DNA of 64,000 nucleotides, taken from contig NC_045139.1 in assembly GCF_008831285.2 (NCBI RefSeq), positions 27,374,808 to 27,438,807 of the forward strand, written 5' to 3'. The DNA comes from Nymphaea colorata (taxonomy: Eukaryota > Streptophyta > Magnoliopsida > Nymphaeales > Nymphaeaceae). The notes under the pieces are model-generated. The model saw only the letters and a list, made by a program, of their open reading frames with translations, was not told the origin of the DNA and did no database searches. Positions 58,735-64,000 of this stretch are shown piece after piece; positions within the stretch are counted from its first letter, which is position 1, and each line of letters starts with the position of its first letter. The translations under genes and the position numbers were made by a program.

Positions 58735-61145
58735 CCAGGTGCTGATGGCTGCAACTGTATTGCAGATGAAGATTACTTGTCACTTTATTCCATTTTCACA
58801 AGTATTGTTTTTTTGGGAAAATTTCAGCAAGGTTTTTCTATGGTATTTTTCGGCAAAGTTGTTCTTCTCATGTAAATATCAAGGAAACCTCAGCAATTTT
58901 TAAAAAATAAAGAAAAACAATAAGAATAATAAAAACATTTAAAAATTCAAAAAAACAAAAAATATGAAAATCTTGCAATAAATCAATAAAAATCACGATA
59001 AATTTGAAAGATTTTCACTTTTGCGAGAGCTTCAAATGTCACAATTTTTTTCCTTTTTTTCATTTTATTTGATTTTCTTGTAAATATCACAGGTTTTCGA
59101 AAATCTCATGATATCTGTGACACTGCTTTATTCCTTGTCAGCCTATTGAACAGTTTGCCTTTACTATAGTTCTCTGTTTTGCTTTGAAAGGTTGGATTTA
59201 CATAAATTATGCAATAATATAAACATACTGATGTTTTTTGACACGGTCTTGCAGATGCATGATCCATTAGGCATATCAAATTGGTCTGTGATGCATGTAG
59301 ATTGGTCTGAAGTGACATATGAAGGTAAGGATGTTAGCTATAAACTCTTCAAAAATATGACAGTATGAGCTTGTCACCATATTCTTTTTTGATGGTTCAT
59401 TGTTTTGAAAACTATAATAACGGCTCTCGTCATAATACATTTTGATGTCATGCTCTTGCAGCTGATTGATGAGAAGGAACACATTTCAAGTGATGAGAAG
59501 GTATGGCTGTATGGGGCAAACTTAAGTGGAAATGGTTGCTGGCCAGGTTTAGTGTCTATGCTACACAGTCATACTTTGAGTTTGTTTTAGTTTAACATCA
59601 GTATTATTACCACAACTTTTGCAAATAGCATTTGTTATATGTTGCGGAAACCACGAGGCTCAGTTTTTGAGGTAAAAATATTTTGATGATGTCTTTTTGG
59701 TTGTAGATGTGAAAGTACATTGGTTCTCTGCGTGACCCTTTCTCCATTGTCTTGGCTTCTGCTGATCCATGTGGAAGTTTTCCTCTTTTCTGTAGCCATC
59801 TCATGCTGTTCTGTTCTTCGTCTATAAATTTGGGGAAAACGTTGACAATAAATCCTTCTATAAATAGTGTGAGCGTTGGTTTTTTATGTCTGAAATCACT
59901 CAACTGAAAGAATAGAGATGAGTGCTTGTAGAGGGAAGTTTCAGCAGGTAAACAGCAGCCTCAACAATGGCGGGAGGCGCGCCCTAATCCTTCATTAAGA
60001 TATAATAATTTACATGGCAAGTACATATAACTGTAGTTACATAAATTACAATATGCCACCACCTACTAAGAGTGCATGCCAAGAAAAGACGCAAGAATAT
60101 GATGACGACTGGATCGGGTATATAATGGACCCAAATCCAGTGTACAAAACATAACATGACTTTTCAGGAAGCACTTAAAGCAAAGTGGGACTTCTGATTC
60201 CTTGGATTTGTGTTTGCAAGTGAGAAGCTGGGGGCATTCCAGAATTTACATAATAAATATTGTGAATATTTTGAATTCTTAACCAAAAGAATAGAGATGA
60301 GTGGTTGTAGATAGAAGTTTCTGCAGTAAACAGCAGCCTTAGCAATGGTGGGAGGCTTGTCCTAATCCTTCATTAAGAGATAATAATTTACATGACAAAT
60401 ACATATAGAAGTAGTTACAAAAGTTAGAAGTATGCTGCTGCCTACTAAGAGTACACGCCAAGAAAAGACGCCAGAATATCATGGTAACAAGATTGGGTAA
60501 ATAATGGACCCAAATCCACTCTACAAAACATAACACGACTTTTCAGGAAGTACTTAAAGCAAAGTGGGACTTCTGATTCCATGGAATTCTGTTTGTAAGT
60601 AAGAAGCTGGAGTTATTCCAGACTTTAACACAATAAATATTCTGAATATTTTGAATGTTTAGCAAATGGATAAAAATGTAAACTTAGTGTCTCCATGTAA
60701 TTCTTGTCTCATTTGTTACTGTTATTTTTGTGTATGTTATTCATATTTTAAGTTCTTTTGCACAATGCAAGTCACTGTCCTGAAATATCTCACAGATGAC
60801 AAAATTCATATATTTGACAGTCTACTCGTATTTTCTTCACTCAACAGTTTGATCACCAGTCATAGACTCACAGGAATTATATTATGTTTCTCAAGCTTGC
60901 TCTTATTATTTCCTTTCTGCTATTTGCTTTTAAGTCCTGTTCGGCTTTCAAATGTGTCCTGCCATTTAATATTCTCGAACTGTATGCATTCATTGATATC
61001 TGTTTTTGTTGGCAGAAACAAAACTCTAGTGCCGTGTCTGTGCAATGGAATGAAGCGGCCACAGTATTTCTTTGCAAGAAAGTTCAAGCCAGAGGCAGTA
61101 GACAATTTAATCAAAATCTTCTCTAACCAGACATCAACTATGTAA
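58735..61145 (+). pseudogene. DUF266/GT14 glycosyltransferase, 5'-truncated C-terminal exons
   Basis: Four exon-like pieces, each after a CAG acceptor, match the C-terminal part of plant Core-2/I-branching (DUF266, BC10-like) glycosyltransferases in order. They are 58735-58800 (GADGCNCIADEDYLS), 59255-59324 (GISNWSVMHVDWSEVTYE, then a GTAAGG donor), 59462-59500 (LIDEKEHISSDEK, then GTATGG) and 61016-61145 (LVPCLCNGMKRPQYFFARKF and PEAVDNLIKIFSNQ, then stop). The family carries DEHYLPT, VDWS and LFARKF motifs. Here the His of DEHYL is Asp, about twelve residues after VDWSE seem missing, and the exon phases do not join cleanly. All N-terminal exons are absent. Intact members act in the Golgi. 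I regard it as a gene fragment. Confidence 0.6.
59906..60662. repeat. Tandem duplication, two copies of about 380 bp
   Basis: Copy 1 is 59906-60285 and copy 2 is 60286-60662. Both start AAAGAATAGAGATGAGTG and share CAGCAGCCT, CCTAATCCTTCATTAAGA, GCCAAGAAAAGACGC and GACTTTTCAGGAAG in the same order. Divergence is moderate. The pair lies in the last intron-like gap of the glycosyltransferase fragment. Confidence 0.88.
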
Positions 61146-62439
61146 TTATATCTTGGCTGATATTCTTTAGATCATTTTGCTGACTGCTCTCCCTTCTAAA
61201 CCCATAAGCTCTTAATGGTTTCAAGCTGGTCACAGAGATTGAAGTCGCCTGCATATGCAACTGAGGCCTAAAGGAATCGAACTTCCAAATTGCAACTCAG
61301 AGGCCTAAAGGAATCGAACTGCCAAATTGCAAGTTCAGATTCCTCAGCAGGGTTTTCACCACCTCTCCTTATCATGCTAAAATGCTTATTTTTAGCCAAT
61401 CATTTGGAGCAATTGTTTGATATAATTGATCTATTGGTGGTTAAGATTAATTAAAATTGTAATTTCGTTCCTTGTTTGAGTCCCAGTATAGTGGCATAAC
61501 AATGTGATTAGTTCTTTGACGATGTAAATATATTCATGCATTTTCCTTTCCTAGATCACAATCCATTTACTTCTCTTTTTTCCTGTTCTGAGCATCTGAT
61601 GGAACGGTCTTGGTTAATCGTGCACTTCGAATTCCTTTCCTCTTCTTGCATGTAATAAAGGTTTACTTTTTACGCTTCAGTGTATGACGTGGGAACTGAT
61701 TATCTGTGTATTGAGTTAGAGAATGATCTGCTGAGATATGGAGTTCCGATGTAATTGGCTTGAACCTTCTGACACGAGCGTCATTCACGTTGTCTAGGGG
61801 CTGCAATAACGACCTTCAAGTTGATGCCCGGTAGTTCAATGCCGGGATCTGTCTAGGTGCTGCCTTATAGCTCAAATCAAGCAATCATGTCCATGATATT
61901 TAAGTTTAATCAGTAAACTTAGTCCCTTACCTATCGTATAACTATGTCTAGATTTTTGATAAATCTGTTCAATGTAAGCCATTTAGGAGCTTTGTCGACC
62001 TGTGTTGTCTGGGAATGGTCATGTTTAATGTGGCATTTGGATGACAACATAAAATCAGGTTTTGAAGGCAAACCTAGTTTTGTCTCCAAAACCAAGTATT
62101 TGGACTGCGTAGATGCCATTTATAAGCTAGTTTGGGGAAATCCTAGTTTTGCAAAAACCTGGGTTTTGTAAAAGGAAATGAAAAAGTTGAATGCTCAGTA
62201 GTAAACTCATATCACCTCCTATTCCGCAAATGAGGTAGAACATGGTACAAGAGTCTTGGTTCCTTGAACTCATTATGCTTCTTATAATTCCTTCAATCTA
62301 ACACATTTGGTCTTAATTCATTTTTGTGTTGAACATAATCTTATGAAAAGTTACATTTAAAGAAAAGTACTGGAAATATGCAATGACTAATGAGCTAAAT
62401 TCCTTAGAAGAAAGGTATGAGATATGGTGAAACTTTTTG
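61146..62439. other. Intergenic, no supported gene
   Basis: It contains a 44-45-bp direct duplication at about 61264-61355 (GGCCTAAAGGAATCGAACT occurs twice). No ORF with family resemblance; the one at 61944-62171 is unsupported. Confidence 0.45.
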
Positions 62440-63040
62440 GCTTAAGAGCATGCCATTGGTTGTAAATAAGTATATAAAGTTAAGGCAAAGGCAAATGGGA
62501 CAATTGAATGCTACAATGCAAAGATTGGTTAACGATTAGGTTAGTTTGGAGTTGAAACGGATTGTTGCTCTTGCTGCACAAAATAGCTAATATACGAACG
62601 TTGCTCATAGTGACCTAACCAAGGTATTGAGACTTACAGCATTTAACTGTGAAGGGTGTATCCTTAAGTAATCATGGTGAATTATTCATAAAACATCTAT
62701 ATAGATACTTTGACTTAGAAGGAATGATTTGCAAACTAAATAAAACATTATGTGGTTCAGCAAACCCCAAGAGCATAGTATGAAAAAATATATTCTCCAA
62801 AAAAAAGTTAGAGCTTGAACTTATCGTGATCCAACTTTCTTCATGTCCTCAATATAGAAAAAGAAGTGCATACTTCTCATCATGTAAGTAATATGATTCT
62901 TACTTATTATGAGTTCATAGAAACTGAAGTTACAAAAAAATTGGCTCAAATTGTTGAGGTGAAAGGTCTTGGTTACTTGAAGTACACCCATCAACTAGAG
63001 TATTATACATCCATCGTTTGCAGTCCAAAAGAGTAGCGAC
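62440..63040 (+). pseudogene. Ty1/copia reverse transcriptase remnant, plus strand
   Basis: HAIGCK-stop-VYKVKAKANGTIE (about 62450-62510) is the copia motif that normally reads GCKWV.K.K...DG. It is followed by EGMICKLNKTLCGSANPKS (about 62716-62775, the CKL.KALYGL.Q.PR motif) and VEVKGLGYLKYTHQLE (about 62955-63005, the LG.L.YFLG.E region). Many stops. The YADD box was not located. Confidence 0.65.
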
Positions 63041-63126
63041 CATGATAATCGAACTGATGGATCAACTTTCACTAGCCCACCAGCTTGACCAGCTACACTA
63101 TGCCCCTTCGGTTATAGCTAAGAGTT

Positions 63127-63460
63127 GAGGTGGGCATCAGGACGGGTACCCGTTGAGTACCCGGCCTGATTAGGCCCAGGCCCGGGCTAGAGAAAACCGG
63201 CTCGGGACAGCCCTACAGGTACCCAATTCAGCCCAATAGATTTTAAATATTATTTTTTAATTAATAACATATATTTTATTATTAAAAACATATTTTATAT
63301 CCAAAAGAATATATTTAAAAAAAATTATTGTAACGGGGCCAAGCTGGGCCCGGGCTTGAGTTTTGGAACATCAGATCAGCCCGAACCAGGCTCTTATCAG
63401 GCCGAGCCAGGCTGGGCTAGGCCTTCCGATGCCCCGATTCCCAGGCCTAGCTAGGAGTAC
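63127..63460. repeat. GC-flanked, AT-cored dispersed repeat, copy 2
   Basis: Same plan as 41008-41345: GC arms (GGCCCAGGCCCGGGC, AGGCTGGGCTAGGCC) around an AT core at about 63240-63330. The left edge GTGGGCATCAGGACGGG and the right edge, read inward as GGGAATCGGGGCATCGG, are partly alike. Confidence 0.45.
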
Positions 63461-63609
63461 TTGGATGCACTTGGCCTTATGAACTTTGTGTTTCTTCAAC
63501 AACAAGGCTAACTTGTGCCCTCATTTATAATACATCGGATCTAGATATGAGTCCAGATCCATGACATATTCTCACCATCCCTAAAGTTGTGTATGGTTTG
63601 GAATCATGA

Positions 63610-64000
63610 ACTATTTTGCCTTTTAGCATTCAAAATTGTCTTTTTAAGTCATTTAGTGAAAAGTTCCGCTATTTGATCATTGATGTGAACAAACTTGTAC
63701 TTAATGACTTCCTCTTTAACTTGTGTTGAATTGCTGGTCAATCTCTATATGTTTCACTCCATTGTGATGAACTAGATGGAAAGGCATGTCGATTGCACTT
63801 TGATTATCACATAAGGAAACTGAAAGAGTCAAGTGATGTCTCACCCAAGTAGTAGCATTAGTTTTTGCCATTAACCTATATTCTACCTCTATATTTGATT
63901 AGGCTACAACACTTTGTTTTTTGTAGTCCATGAATATCAAATTTCCTCCAATAAAAACATTATATTATCCTCATTGAGATATCCTAGCCAATCTACATCA
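63610..64000 (-). pseudogene. Ty1/copia RNase H remnant, minus strand, runs off window
   Basis: On the minus strand the order is DVDWLGYLNEDN, YSWTTKNK, TWVRHHL, LCDNQSAIDMPFH, KHIEIDQQFN and DQIAELFTK-stop, after allowing frame changes. This is the copia RNase H region up to its usual end. The orientation is opposite to the copia RT remnant at 62440-63040, so two elements are involved or one has been inverted. Confidence 0.7.

Noticed and set aside
61264-61355. Duplicated B-box-like word (minus strand GTTCGATTCC) suggesting SINE or tRNA
   Set aside because: No A-box upstream at the right spacing and no tRNA fold. It is a plain 44-45-bp direct duplication.

Overview
This window is nuclear DNA from a flowering plant. 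The evidence is a plant-type pentatricopeptide repeat (PPR) gene, a PADRE/DUF4228 gene, decayed pieces of two plant gene families, and a dense pile of plant-type retrotransposons (Ty3/gypsy chromovirus, Ty1/copia, LINE) with many TA, GA and CT microsatellites. I cannot name the species. Only two genes look intact: the PADRE-type gene at 38743-39345 (minus) and the PPR gene at 54812-57868 (plus). There is no operon-like organisation; the genes are islands in repeats.

Region 1-10 kb: the right part of a very long LTR (1-2206), two tandem arrays, a remnant of a plant-mobile-domain-like ORF (5150-5555, minus), a Harbinger-like MITE (6415-6711) and a broken CCHC zinc-knuckle gene that still shows splice sites (8195-8462). 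Region 10-25 kb: two more copies of the very long LTR (10870-13663 and 14546-18000), a degenerate plus-strand LINE (endonuclease, reverse transcriptase and C-terminal region, 19124-22492) and a 2.03-kb non-autonomous LTR element (22498-24523) inserted in the LINE tail.

Region 25-35 kb: a chromodomain-bearing Ty3/gypsy element on the minus strand (26515-34630) with 408-bp LTRs. Its integrase is split by a fourth copy of the very long LTR (27916-30564). It sits in an older repeat whose unoccupied relative lies at 25279-25430. Region 35-47 kb: mostly gene-poor DNA, the PADRE gene, a copia integrase remnant (42985-43915) and the 3' part of a minus-strand LINE. Region 47-54 kb: a fifth very long LTR in the opposite orientation (47062-49832), inside that LINE. 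Region 54-64 kb: the PPR gene, a 5'-truncated DUF266/GT14 glycosyltransferase fragment, a 380-bp tandem duplication and copia remnants running off the window.

The most notable signal is the very long LTR family. Four complete copies are each flanked by 5-bp target-site duplications (three exact, one with one mismatch). All have TG...CA-type ends, a conserved TATTTATAG-type or TATAAAA box, and no internal retrotransposon genes, so they look like solo LTRs of about 2.65-3.46 kb. The part downstream of the TATA box differs strongly between copies and often carries a copy-specific tandem array.
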